Assembly: GCF_900215325.1 (NCBI RefSeq)
Contig: NZ_OCMS01000001.1
Span: 868,001 to 932,000, forward strand
Direction: 5' to 3'
Origin: Fibrobacter sp. UWB16
GTDB taxonomy: Bacteria > Fibrobacterota > Fibrobacteria > Fibrobacterales > Fibrobacteraceae
Length of the DNA: 64,000 nucleotides
Part shown: positions 1-7,714 of the stretch, one piece after another
Numbering within the stretch: the first letter of the stretch is position 1
Layout of the letters: each line of letters begins with the position of its first letter
Made by a program: the position numbers and the translations under genes
The notes under the pieces: generated by a model
Databases searched by the model: none
Seen by the model: the letters and a program-made list of their open reading frames with translations, nothing else
Told to the model about the DNA's origin: nothing

Positions 1-485
1 CCAAGAAGCGTTCTCGCATTCTTGTCAAAGAAGTCCTCATTCGGACGGAACCAGAATTCGACCGTTCCAACACTCAAAGAATCAATCAAATTCACGCCGA
101 GCGGAGCTACCTGACCAGCTTTCAGCTTGAGAGCTTTACCGCAAACACCTTCGACTTGTTCCCCCTCGTCAAAAAGTGATTCCAGTTCATCAAGGTAACG
201 TGTGTTTTCATCCATTTTAAGAGCGGGAGCATCGCAACGAACACTAGAGCGTGAAGAAACACCAATAGTCGGGACTCCCCCCTCCTTTGAAAGGGAATCG
301 AAGTAAGTTGCGATGCTACCAGTTGCATTAATTCGAGCCCAAATCTGCTTGCTATCATTTTTCAAATAGGTTCCATCAGACTCAACAGAAAGAGGTTCTG
401 ACGTATTCGATTCAGAACAGCCAGCAATCAAGGCACCCATGGCTACCAGGGAACCAGAAATCCATTTGACCATTTTGTTACTCAT
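1..485 (-). CDS. Surface lipoprotein with LamG/concanavalin A-like domain, cut by the left edge
   Basis: Only the N-terminal 161 codons are inside the window; the gene runs leftwards off the edge. The start ATG at 485-483 follows a good AGGAG ribosome site. Residues 1-20 form a lipoprotein signal ending in the lipobox IAGC, so the mature protein should be lipid-anchored. After about 100 residues of low-similarity sequence, SLSVGTVEFWFRPNEDF matches the start of a LamG-like (Laminin_G_3) jelly roll, where an SVG/EFWF pattern is typical. Such domains bind glycans or protein partners at the surface. A DUF2341 or LamG lipoprotein is a common Fibrobacter type, and a related protein lies at 47937-49505. 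The ligand is unknown. The lipoprotein call is firm; the LamG call is good but rests on a fragment. Confidence 0.8.
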   Translation of the reverse strand, partial: MSNKMVKWISGSLVAMGALIAGCSESNTSEPLSVESDGTYLKNDSKQIWARINATGSIATYFDSLSKEGGVPTIGVSSRSSVRCDAPALKMDENTRYLDELESLFDEGEQVEGVCGKALKLKAGQVAPLGVNLIDSLSVGTVEFWFRPNEDFFDKNARTLL

Positions 486-720
486 GATAACTCCTGCAAA
501 AAAGAACAAGAATGTTTACATAAATGAAGATATCAAATAATTCATTTGTTGGCATTTTTTTCATACACGAAAGTTTGTATATTTTCGTTTACAAAAGCCT
601 TTTTGATACATTATGATACAATATCCCAATTGATGATACATACGTGATACGATTGCCCTGCAAAAACATTCGTTTTGCCCCCATTGAATACCGTGTAATT
701 TTTTTATTCTTTATCTACAA
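486..720. promoter_or_regulatory. Divergent intergenic region with a phased TGATAC array (604-651)
   Basis: This AT-rich spacer separates the leftward lipoprotein from the rightward glycosyltransferase. TGATAC occurs four times in the same orientation, starting at 604, 614, 634 and 645, which is one, two and one helical turns apart. A TTTGTA...TACAAA-like inverted pair lies at about 574-595. The spacing looks like an operator or iteron array for a DNA-binding protein, but no binder is identifiable here and there is no replication gene nearby to support an origin. Confidence 0.5.
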
Positions 721-1827
721 ATGGAACTGATACACCTCATCTACGACCATCCACAGAATCCCTGGTTAGGCGGCGGCGCGGCACTAAGAGCGAAAGCCGT
801 TTATTCTTTTTTCGCTAAAAAAGGGGACTCGATTCACTATGTGTCGGGAGGATTCCCCAACTGTAACCAAAACAGTGGAGAGGACCAGATCCAATACCAT
901 TACACATCCTGTAGCAAACGTTATCTGTTCAGCAGACTTTTGTTTTCACTCAAAGCAGGCTTTATCGTCCGCAAGCTTAAGAAAACAAACAAGATTGATT
1001 TGCTCGTCGAAGACATATCCATCTTCAATATCATCTTTCCGAGGTTGTTCTGGAAAGGCCCAATGGTATCGCTAGTGCATAATTACCTAGGCCGTCAAAG
1101 CTTCAAGAAATTGGGAATTTTTGGAATTATCCCCTTCTTGATGGAACGTCACTACCTCAAGCACCGAAAGAACTTCATCGTCGTGAGCGAAGCGCTAAAA
1201 AAGCACATTCTGGAGCTGAACCCGACCGCAAACGTCACCGTCATCTACAACGGCATCGATGAATCCGTCTTTTCTTACGAAACACAGCCTAAAGCCGAAA
1301 AAATCGGGTTCATCGGAAGAATCGAAATCAACCAAAAAGGACTTGATACACTGGTTCAGGCGCTTTCGATTCTCAAAAGCGAAAATTTCCCATTCAAGGC
1401 GCTATTAATCGGTGGCGGGAAGGACGAACAAACTCTCAATAAGTTGATTGCAAAGCTCGAACTTGAAGATTCTATCGAAATCACGGGAAGGCTCGACGAA
1501 AAACGATTTGCGCGACTCAGCGAATGCCGCATTGTCTGTATGCCAAGCCGCTTCGAAGGCTGGGGTATCACCGCTATCGAGGCTGCCGCCGAGGGCATCC
1601 CCGTGATAGCATCCGACATTGAAGGCCTAAGAGAAGCGGTCCAAGACAACGAAACAGGCGTTTTAATCGAAAGCAACCCGCAAAATCTCGCAAACGCCAT
1701 CAAAGACCTGCTGAGTAACCCCGACAGGATTCAGGCGCTATCGCAAAATGCCAAGAAACACGCCTCCAAATTCCATTGGGAATCGATAGCGAACGAACAA
1801 CGTGCCATTTACGAGAGCCTCATTTAA
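721..1827 (+). CDS. GT4-family glycosyltransferase
   Basis: A 368-residue GT-B fold retaining glycosyltransferase of family GT4. The N-terminal Rossmann domain carries the acceptor-side glycine loop WLGGGAALRA near residue 16. The C-terminal donor domain contains IGRIEINQKGLDTL near residue 200 and the signature EGWGITAIEAAAEG near residue 280, whose E-x7-E pattern contacts the nucleotide-sugar. It probably adds a sugar to a lipid- or glycan-linked acceptor on the cytoplasmic face of the inner membrane. It is followed 16 bp downstream by a UPF0104 flippase-like gene, and the same pair occurs leftward at 6.7-8.9 kb, which points to envelope glycan or glycolipid assembly. The exact donor and acceptor cannot be read from sequence. 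Confidence 0.88.
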   Translation: MELIHLIYDHPQNPWLGGGAALRAKAVYSFFAKKGDSIHYVSGGFPNCNQNSGEDQIQYHYTSCSKRYLFSRLLFSLKAGFIVRKLKKTNKIDLLVEDISIFNIIFPRLFWKGPMVSLVHNYLGRQSFKKLGIFGIIPFLMERHYLKHRKNFIVVSEALKKHILELNPTANVTVIYNGIDESVFSYETQPKAEKIGFIGRIEINQKGLDTLVQALSILKSENFPFKALLIGGGKDEQTLNKLIAKLELEDSIEITGRLDEKRFARLSECRIVCMPSRFEGWGITAIEAAAEGIPVIASDIEGLREAVQDNETGVLIESNPQNLANAIKDLLSNPDRIQALSQNAKKHASKFHWESIANEQRAIYESLI

Positions 1828-1843
1828 CGAAACCGAAGATATC

Positions 1844-2788
1844 ATGAACAAGTCGCCCTCAAAACTTTCTCGTTACCTCTGGAACCTCCTAAAGGTTTCT
1901 GTCAGCTGTGGCGGTCTTACCTATATCTTCATGAACATTCCGTTCCACGAAGTGAGTCAACACTGGACGCACGAAGCTTTGCCGTGGATACTCGTCACTC
2001 TCGTGACCACATTTTTGAGCATGTGCATCCAGGCAAACCGCTGGCGCGGACTCCTGCTCGACGAAGGGAAAAAAATCAAGTTTCGCTCGTTCTACGCCTA
2101 CATCGCACTCGGCTATTTCTTCAACAACCTGCTCCCGGGCGGATTCGGCGGCGATGCAGTCAAGACGGTCGCCTTCGGCAAGCGATTCGGAAACATGGCA
2201 AACTCGGTTGCAGCCATCGTCATTTCACGACTGATGGGACTTTTGGCGATGTTTCTCTGCTTCTTTGTCGCCCTCCCGTTCGTGGCCTCCCGCTATGAGA
2301 TTCCGCTCATATACACAGGCGCCGTCTGTCTATTTGCGCTTGCCTCCATCGTTATAATCGTCGGTGGACTTTTCCTCGACAAGATCAAGTTACCACAAGG
2401 AATTGCACAGCGATACCCCTTCCTTGAAAAGCTACAGAACGCCTTCAGCATTTACCGTTCCCACAAAAAAGCCTTTATGCTTTCCATTGTCGATTCCATT
2501 TGGCTGCAGGTCCTATCCATCATCATGCATTTTGCATTCTTGAAGGCGGTCGGGATCGATATCGGCCTGGATGTCGTAACCGTATTTACGACCATCACCG
2601 TCACCATCACCATGCTCCCCATTTCCATCAACGGAATCGGCGTACGCGAAGGCGTGAACGTCAGCCTCTTTACCGGGCTCCTCGGAATTCCTGCAGATAC
2701 GGTTCTGGCGGCATCTATTTTGGGTTACATTCCGCTGCTGTTCCAGGTCACGCAAGGGGCGGTCGTGCTCCTCGCTAGAAAGAAATAA
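1844..2788 (+). CDS. UPF0104/AglD-MprF-type flippase-like membrane protein
   Basis: A 314-residue polytopic protein of the lysylphosphatidylglycerol-synthase transmembrane-region family (UPF0104). The family signature NNLLPGGFGGDAVK lies near residue 93, followed by hydrophobic segments and ISINGIGVREG near residue 260. Members move lipids or lipid-linked sugars across membranes or partner with glycosyltransferases. I chose the ATG at 1844, just before the first membrane segment. An upstream ATG at 1802 would overlap the glycosyltransferase by 26 bp and add a polar tail with no family counterpart. It is co-oriented with the GT4 gene and likely co-transcribed, ending at the GC-rich hairpin that follows. 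Confidence 0.85.
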   Translation: MNKSPSKLSRYLWNLLKVSVSCGGLTYIFMNIPFHEVSQHWTHEALPWILVTLVTTFLSMCIQANRWRGLLLDEGKKIKFRSFYAYIALGYFFNNLLPGGFGGDAVKTVAFGKRFGNMANSVAAIVISRLMGLLAMFLCFFVALPFVASRYEIPLIYTGAVCLFALASIVIIVGGLFLDKIKLPQGIAQRYPFLEKLQNAFSIYRSHKKAFMLSIVDSIWLQVLSIIMHFAFLKAVGIDIGLDVVTVFTTITVTITMLPISINGIGVREGVNVSLFTGLLGIPADTVLAASILGYIPLLFQVTQGAVVLLARKK

Positions 2789-2815
2789 AAAAGCCCCGCC
2801 GAGGCGGGGACCTTT
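2784..2815. terminator. Bidirectional GC-rich terminator
   Basis: CCCCGCC/GGCGGGG (2794-2809) is flanked by an A-run on the left and a short T-run on the right. The A-run becomes a U-run in the leftward transcript of the gene ending at 2835, so it serves that gene best and probably also the flippase gene. Confidence 0.75.
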
Positions 2816-2834
2816 AGACTTCGCTTTCGAAGAA

Positions 2835-3473
2835 TTATTCTTCAGCGAGAGCTTCCTTGTATTCATCGACGGTAGCGATATACTCGTCAATCATATCCTG
2901 CTTGGAATCCAGGTGAGCGAGAATCTTTTCGAGGTGTTCCTTGGAGAACACGGTCTTGAGCTGGCGGGATGCATGGCCCTTGTAGCCCCATTCCTTGAGG
3001 ATTTCATCGGTCACAACGAAAGAATCGTCGAGAGAGACAAAACGCATCGGACCGTAGACTGCCCAGTTGTGTTCCATCTGCATGCATTCCGGTTCTTCCA
3101 TTTCCGGGTTTGCCATGTAGCGCTGCACGTGACGGGTGCGCACGTCCTTAATCTTGTCGATACGCATATAACCCATGATGAGGTACTTGTTGCGCATTTC
3201 AGAATCGCTCAAGCCTTCGTAGCGGGTGCCAAACAAAATGTAACGGCTCTTGCTCTTCACAATCGTGTTGATTGCCTTCACATTGTAGCAGCTCATCAGA
3301 CCATAGGTGCTGGTTTCATAGTTCGGTTCATAAAGAAAACCCTTTTCATTTTCATTCAGCTGGTCGCGGACAGGCATTTCGGACTGATGGCTAGTTTCGA
3401 CATAAAGCAGGCTACCTGCCATGTTGCCACGGTAGTCTTGCCAACCTTCGAGATTGATCTGTGTTTTAGGCAT
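2835..3473 (-). CDS. Conserved hypothetical cytoplasmic protein, 212 residues
   Basis: I do not recognise this family. The protein is soluble, with no signal peptide or membrane segment. A beta-rich middle section reads KSRYILFGTRYEGLS, then KYLIMGYMRIDKIKDVR, and the C-terminus (about residues 165-212) is a charged helix with a Glu/Lys-rich heptad-like pattern ending ALAEE. Strong codon bias like its neighbours and a GAGTGG ribosome site before the ATG support expression. It stands alone between two outward-facing operons, with its own terminator at 2784-2815. The repeated I-L-F-G / I-M-G-Y-M strands could suggest a small beta-barrel or nucleic-acid-related fold, but that is only a guess. 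Confidence 0.75.
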   Translation of the reverse strand: MPKTQINLEGWQDYRGNMAGSLLYVETSHQSEMPVRDQLNENEKGFLYEPNYETSTYGLMSCYNVKAINTIVKSKSRYILFGTRYEGLSDSEMRNKYLIMGYMRIDKIKDVRTRHVQRYMANPEMEEPECMQMEHNWAVYGPMRFVSLDDSFVVTDEILKEWGYKGHASRQLKTVFSKEHLEKILAHLDSKQDMIDEYIATVDEYKEALAEE

Positions 3474-3575
3474 TTTATAAATCCACTCAAATAGTTTAAA
3501 GTTCGAAAATTAAAACGAATACAAGCGGACCGAGTACGGTTCGTCAGTAACAATTATCAAAATACAATTTACTTA

Positions 3576-4385
3576 TTAAAAAGTCAACGACTCCGCCGAA
3601 ATATTCTCCATTCCAAAGCGAAAAGCGCCTTTTTTGAAGAATTCTGCGGTATCGGTCGTCAAATAATGCACAGAGCCACCCTTCGAAAGCCGATTTTCCA
3701 TGTCCACATGGCGCCTGAGGTAGTCCAAAGTCTTGTCAGCGACGATATCGCCCTGGACCACCAAGCGGACATGCGGTGGAAGTGCGGCCCGAATTTCAGA
3801 TTCGAGGAGCGGGTAATGCGTGCATGCCAGTAAAACTGTATCGATTTCAGGGTCAGCCGCAAGCAGCTGGTCCACGTCCTTTTTCACGAAGAATCGGGCG
3901 CCCTCGGTTCCGCGTTCGCCGTATTCCACAAGCGGCACCCACATCGGGCAGGCGTGCTGAGTCACCTTCAAGTTCGGGAAAAAGTGGCTGATTTCAAGAA
4001 CGTAGCTGTTCGAAGAGACCGTCCCTGCGGTAGCAAAAATGCCAATATGCCCCGTCTTCGAGAAGTTACCGATCTCTTCGGCGGTCGGGCGGACAATGCC
4101 CAAAACGCGACGGTCCGGGAATTCGACCGGGAGCACCTGCTGCTGGATGCTGCGGAGCGCCTTTGCCGATGCCGTGTTGCACGCGAGAATCACCAGCGGA
4201 CATCCGCGGTGGAAAAGTTCGCGCACGGACTGGAGCGTATAGCGGTAAATCGTCTCGAAACTGCGGGAGCCATACGGCGCACGGGCATTATCCCCCAGAT
4301 ACAGGTAATCGTACTGCGGGAGCGTGTGGCGGAGCTTCTGCAAGATCGTGAGCCCGCCAAAACCAGAATCAAAGACGCCGATCAT
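3576..4385 (-). CDS. murI: Glutamate racemase
   Basis: Converts L-glutamate to D-glutamate for peptidoglycan peptide synthesis. The 269-residue protein has the family start IGVFDSGFGGLT at residues 2-13 and both catalytic cysteines in ACNTAS (near residue 69) and ACTHYPLL (near residue 190), so it should be active. The ATG at 4385 is preceded by GGAAG at the right distance; an in-frame ATG at 4445 would add 20 residues with no counterpart in MurI. The start lies 17 bp inside the end of the helicase/acyltransferase gene, so translation is probably coupled. Linking murI with a PlsC domain puts two envelope-precursor steps in one transcript. Confidence 0.95.
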   Translation of the reverse strand: MIGVFDSGFGGLTILQKLRHTLPQYDYLYLGDNARAPYGSRSFETIYRYTLQSVRELFHRGCPLVILACNTASAKALRSIQQQVLPVEFPDRRVLGIVRPTAEEIGNFSKTGHIGIFATAGTVSSNSYVLEISHFFPNLKVTQHACPMWVPLVEYGERGTEGARFFVKKDVDQLLAADPEIDTVLLACTHYPLLESEIRAALPPHVRLVVQGDIVADKTLDYLRRHVDMENRLSKGGSVHYLTTDTAEFFKKGAFRFGMENISAESLTF

Positions 4386-6564
4386 AAGCTTCTTCCATCT
4401 TGCTGCGGACATACGGGAGCAGTTCATGGCGCGGGTCCATATCATCGCCGCCGTGAGTCTTCTTGAATTCGACCGTATCTATCGGTTCGAGAATCTTGAT
4501 ATTGACTGGGTGGTACTTGGAATCCTTGCGGTGTTCCCAAAGCAGATCAGAACCTCTTGTGACCATCGGCAATATAATAGCGTTCGCCTCGACGGCAAGT
4601 CTAAAGCAACCGCTCTTAAAAGCGACCATGCCATCGCGCTTGCTGCGGGTGCCTTCCGGGAAAACGAAGAGTCTCGGCATTTTGCCCGTCTGGAGCGCCT
4701 TCTGGATAATCGCGGCGCCACCGCCCTTTTCACGGTCGATAAAGACACAACCGAGCTTATGCATCCAGAAGTTCAGAATCGGGATGCGCTGCAACTGCGT
4801 CTTGGCGATAAAGCCAACAGTACGCTGCAAAGCGAGGAACGCAAGCGGGATATCCAAGTACGAACGATGGTTACCCATCACGAACACCGGGCGCGTCCAG
4901 TCCACTTTCGCAAGTTGCGCCTGGTCTTCAATCGTCAAATCCACGCGCAAGACCTTCATGCAGAAGCGGGAAAATACCTGCACCTTTTCTTCAAGCCATG
5001 GATCTAGGTCTTTACGACGGAAAATGTACATGAATGCAATCTTGAAAATATATTCGAGCATAAACGCAAAAATTCTTGCCGCTCCAAATATTCTAAATAA
5101 CATCACTGGCATATTACACTCTGTTTTTGAATTTTCCCTGGGCAAAAAACGAGACCGCTTGAGTTTCGTCAGGCGCCCTTTCCAATATCTACGTTTGCAA
5201 TATAGCAAAACCAAAAAAGATTCAGCCCGTGTGACCCCGACGTAAAACAATCGACGTTCCTCATCGAGCTGTTTTTGGCGCTGTTTACGTGAGCCCAAGC
5301 ACGAACCCGGCGTAAGCCCCTCGGACATCCCCGCATAATAGACCACCGCATACTGAAGCCCCTTGGACGCATGGACCGTCTCGACATGGATTCCGTCTTC
5401 AAGGACTTCGCCCTCCCTCTCACCCGCCTCCGATACGACCATTCCCGCAATCGGGAGATGCGCATCGCGAAGCGCTTCTTCGTAGTATAGGCGTTGCCTA
5501 TTATAGCGCACGAGGATTGCAAAGTTTTTCCATTGGAGGTCATAGCTTTCTCGGAGCAACTTGATACTCGTGATAATTTTCTGCATTTCCTCGACGGGGT
5601 CTTCGCTCACCCAGATTTCGGGTTCACGGTTTTCCTTGAAAATCGGCGAGCCGCCCGAGCCATTCATGTTGCCAGCCCGCAAGACCTTCCGCAAGTGGAT
5701 AGGCTTATTTTCAAAAATCCTATTCGAAAAATGTAAAATGTTCGCGACTGAGCGATAATTCCATTCCAAGCGGATAAGCGAGCTCTCCTTGAAGTCGTCG
5801 CGGAAACGGTTGATATTCCCGATATCGGCCCCACGGAATCCGTAAATAGCTTGGTCATCATCGCCCACAACAAAGAGTGACTTGCGCTCACCCAGCAGCG
5901 CTTTGACAAGCCGATACTGCGATGGGTTGATATCCTGATATTCATCGACAAGTATTTCGGTCCATTGATTTTGGAAATAGGCACGCGCCGACTCGTGATT
6001 TTCGAGCAAGTTTATCGCCTGATAGATAAGGTCTTCAAAAACGACTTGACCCGATTCCAAGATGCGATTACGCAATGGTTCAAGTTTTTTGAGGAGCTTC
6101 GCGGGATGCGCATCCGAGAACAGCTCTTCGCGCGAAAAGCGGAATTTTCGACCGCCGACTTTCGCGAGTTCCTGCATAAAAGTCTTGTCCGCCGATTCCG
6201 TTGGGACCGGCATTTTCTTGAAACCGACAAGCTCGTACGCAGGGCAAGACGCCGCAGGAACTTTCGACTTGAGGATAAACAGTGCGAGCGAGTGGAACGT
6301 GCAGAGCCGCACCCCCGCATTCGGGAAGAGTTTTTGCACACGTTCCCGCATTTCAGCAGCCGCCTTCGCCGTGAACGTGAGCGCCAAGATTTTCTCCGGC
6401 TCAACACCCGACATAATCCGGTACTGGATTCGCTTGGTCAAGACCGAAGTCTTTCCCGAACCTGCCCCAGCTAAGATTAAAAGTTGTCCATTCTTTTCAT
6501 GATCATGCAGCACTGCCGCACGTTGGTCGGAGTTCAGTCCGACCAAAAGACTTTCTACATCCAT
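4369..6564 (-). CDS. UvrD/PcrA-type helicase fused in frame to a PlsC-type acyltransferase
   Basis: One uninterrupted 731-codon frame. Residues 1-480 form a compact superfamily 1 helicase: Walker A GAGSGKTS (33-40), motif II VDEYQDINPSQ (near 205), motif III GDDDQAIYGFRGAD (near 232), motif IV WNYRS (near 266), motif V VETVHASKGLQ (near 393) and motif VI FYVGVTRAE (near 440), closing with RSRFLP as in other UvrD proteins. It is shorter than PcrA/UvrD (usually about 700), mainly in the 2B region. Residues 485-731 are a membrane-linked 1-acyl-glycerol-3-phosphate acyltransferase with NHRSYLD (near 561) and FPEGTRS (near 638). No stop separates the parts. An internal ATG at 5112 could start PlsC separately, but its ribosome site is weak. 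It overlaps murI by 17 bp. Confidence 0.85.
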   Translation of the reverse strand: MDVESLLVGLNSDQRAAVLHDHEKNGQLLILAGAGSGKTSVLTKRIQYRIMSGVEPEKILALTFTAKAAAEMRERVQKLFPNAGVRLCTFHSLALFILKSKVPAASCPAYELVGFKKMPVPTESADKTFMQELAKVGGRKFRFSREELFSDAHPAKLLKKLEPLRNRILESGQVVFEDLIYQAINLLENHESARAYFQNQWTEILVDEYQDINPSQYRLVKALLGERKSLFVVGDDDQAIYGFRGADIGNINRFRDDFKESSLIRLEWNYRSVANILHFSNRIFENKPIHLRKVLRAGNMNGSGGSPIFKENREPEIWVSEDPVEEMQKIITSIKLLRESYDLQWKNFAILVRYNRQRLYYEEALRDAHLPIAGMVVSEAGEREGEVLEDGIHVETVHASKGLQYAVVYYAGMSEGLTPGSCLGSRKQRQKQLDEERRLFYVGVTRAESFLVLLYCKRRYWKGRLTKLKRSRFLPRENSKTECNMPVMLFRIFGAARIFAFMLEYIFKIAFMYIFRRKDLDPWLEEKVQVFSRFCMKVLRVDLTIEDQAQLAKVDWTRPVFVMGNHRSYLDIPLAFLALQRTVGFIAKTQLQRIPILNFWMHKLGCVFIDREKGGGAAIIQKALQTGKMPRLFVFPEGTRSKRDGMVAFKSGCFRLAVEANAIILPMVTRGSDLLWEHRKDSKYHPVNIKILEPIDTVEFKKTHGGDDMDPRHELLPYVRSKMEEAYDRRL

Positions 6565-6582
6565 AATAATACATACTGAAAT

Positions 6583-6660
6583 TTGTCATGCCCGTAAAAG
6601 CGCATTGTCATGCCCGGCACCGACCGGGCATCTCCTTTCAGTGTTGGCACTCCTTTTAGT
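6583..6660. repeat. REP-like palindromes upstream of the helicase gene
   Basis: A partial unit (TTGTCATGCCCG at 6583-6594) is followed by a complete one at 6606-6633, in which TGCCCGG and CCGGGCA pair. A second inverted repeat, AGTG...CACT...AGTG, lies at about 6640-6662. The full unit belongs to the dispersed family listed at the other REP sites in this window. Confidence 0.8.
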
Positions 6661-6703
6661 GCCTATTCATATAGCAAACGATATAGAAAACGGATATAGC
6701 AAA

Positions 6704-7714
6704 CTATTGAGCGTTCTTTGCGGGTTCTGCCGGTACAGGCTTCTGCCCCACCAAAAAGGCGACCGCACCAAACAAGCTCAAAATCAAACTTACAAAATAA
6801 GCGAGCAACTGAATCACAACCGATTCAAGTCCAGGCACGCCTGCACGCGCAAAAAGCGACTGTGCCAAAAATTCACGTGGACCAAAACCGCCAATCGAAA
6901 TCGGGAGCGCACTCACAATGGCGACTAGCGGAATGTAATAGAAGTACCACGACATCGATAGGTTCACACCCACTGCAATGCCACAGAAAAAATGCACAAA
7001 GATGCGGAGCGACTGAGTGACCATCGAAAGGCAAATGATGTTGATCCAGAGTTTCTTGGAGCGGAATTTTTGGAAACGGTCAAACATGCGGAGGAGTCGC
7101 GTTTCAAATTTCTCGGGCAATACCTTCCCCGCCATGCGGCAAAAGAAGCGGCCAATGCGACGGCTCAAAAGCCCTGCAAACATCACACAGAAGCCGAGGA
7201 AAATCCAGACGGACGGCCACATGAACGCACGCTGTTCTGGATCGTGAATAAAGAACAAGGCGCCCACGCCAAGAGCAAACAATGTGATAAAGAAAAGTCC
7301 AAACAAGCGGTCAAACACCGTCGCCGTAAAGCCCGCGCCAACCGTATCTTGTCCGCCCTGCATGCGGATATCGTAAACCTTCTTGACGTCACCGCCGACG
7401 TTACCCGGCATGAAGTTGTTGAAGAACAGTCCCACGTGATAAAGTTTGAGGAGCCTACCGTACTTGAGGCGAACGCCCTGCTTTTCGAGCAAGAGCTTCC
7501 ACTGGAGGCAAGCGGTAAAGTTCGAAACCGCGAGACAAAGGAGTGCAAGCACAAGCGGGAAAACGCTGTTTTTCTTGAACAAGTTATAGAGGTCGCCAAC
7601 ATCCCATTCCGGGTCGCTCACAATGTTACGATAGACAAAGTAAGCGGGAACGAGCGTCACCACCAGCTTTAAGCAAAAAACAATGACCGACTTGAGCTTC
7701 GGATTCAACTTCAT
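6704..7714 (-). CDS. UPF0104/AglD-MprF-type flippase-like membrane protein
   Basis: A 336-residue polytopic membrane protein of the same family as the gene at 1844-2788, with the signature NNFMPGNVGGDVKK near residue 95 and a second family patch, ISIGGFGPRE, near residue 276. Hydrophobic helices begin at residue 10. The ATG at 7714 has AAGGAG nine bases upstream and overlaps the stop of the preceding glycosyltransferase by 4 bp (ATGA), showing translational coupling. It is the last gene of the three-gene operon methyltransferase - GT4 - flippase. The likely role is moving or positioning a lipid-linked glycan made by the partner GT4; this is inferred from pairing, not shown. Confidence 0.85.
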   Translation of the reverse strand: MKLNPKLKSVIVFCLKLVVTLVPAYFVYRNIVSDPEWDVGDLYNLFKKNSVFPLVLALLCLAVSNFTACLQWKLLLEKQGVRLKYGRLLKLYHVGLFFNNFMPGNVGGDVKKVYDIRMQGGQDTVGAGFTATVFDRLFGLFFITLFALGVGALFFIHDPEQRAFMWPSVWIFLGFCVMFAGLLSRRIGRFFCRMAGKVLPEKFETRLLRMFDRFQKFRSKKLWINIICLSMVTQSLRIFVHFFCGIAVGVNLSMSWYFYYIPLVAIVSALPISIGGFGPREFLAQSLFARAGVPGLESVVIQLLAYFVSLILSLFGAVAFLVGQKPVPAEPAKNAQ

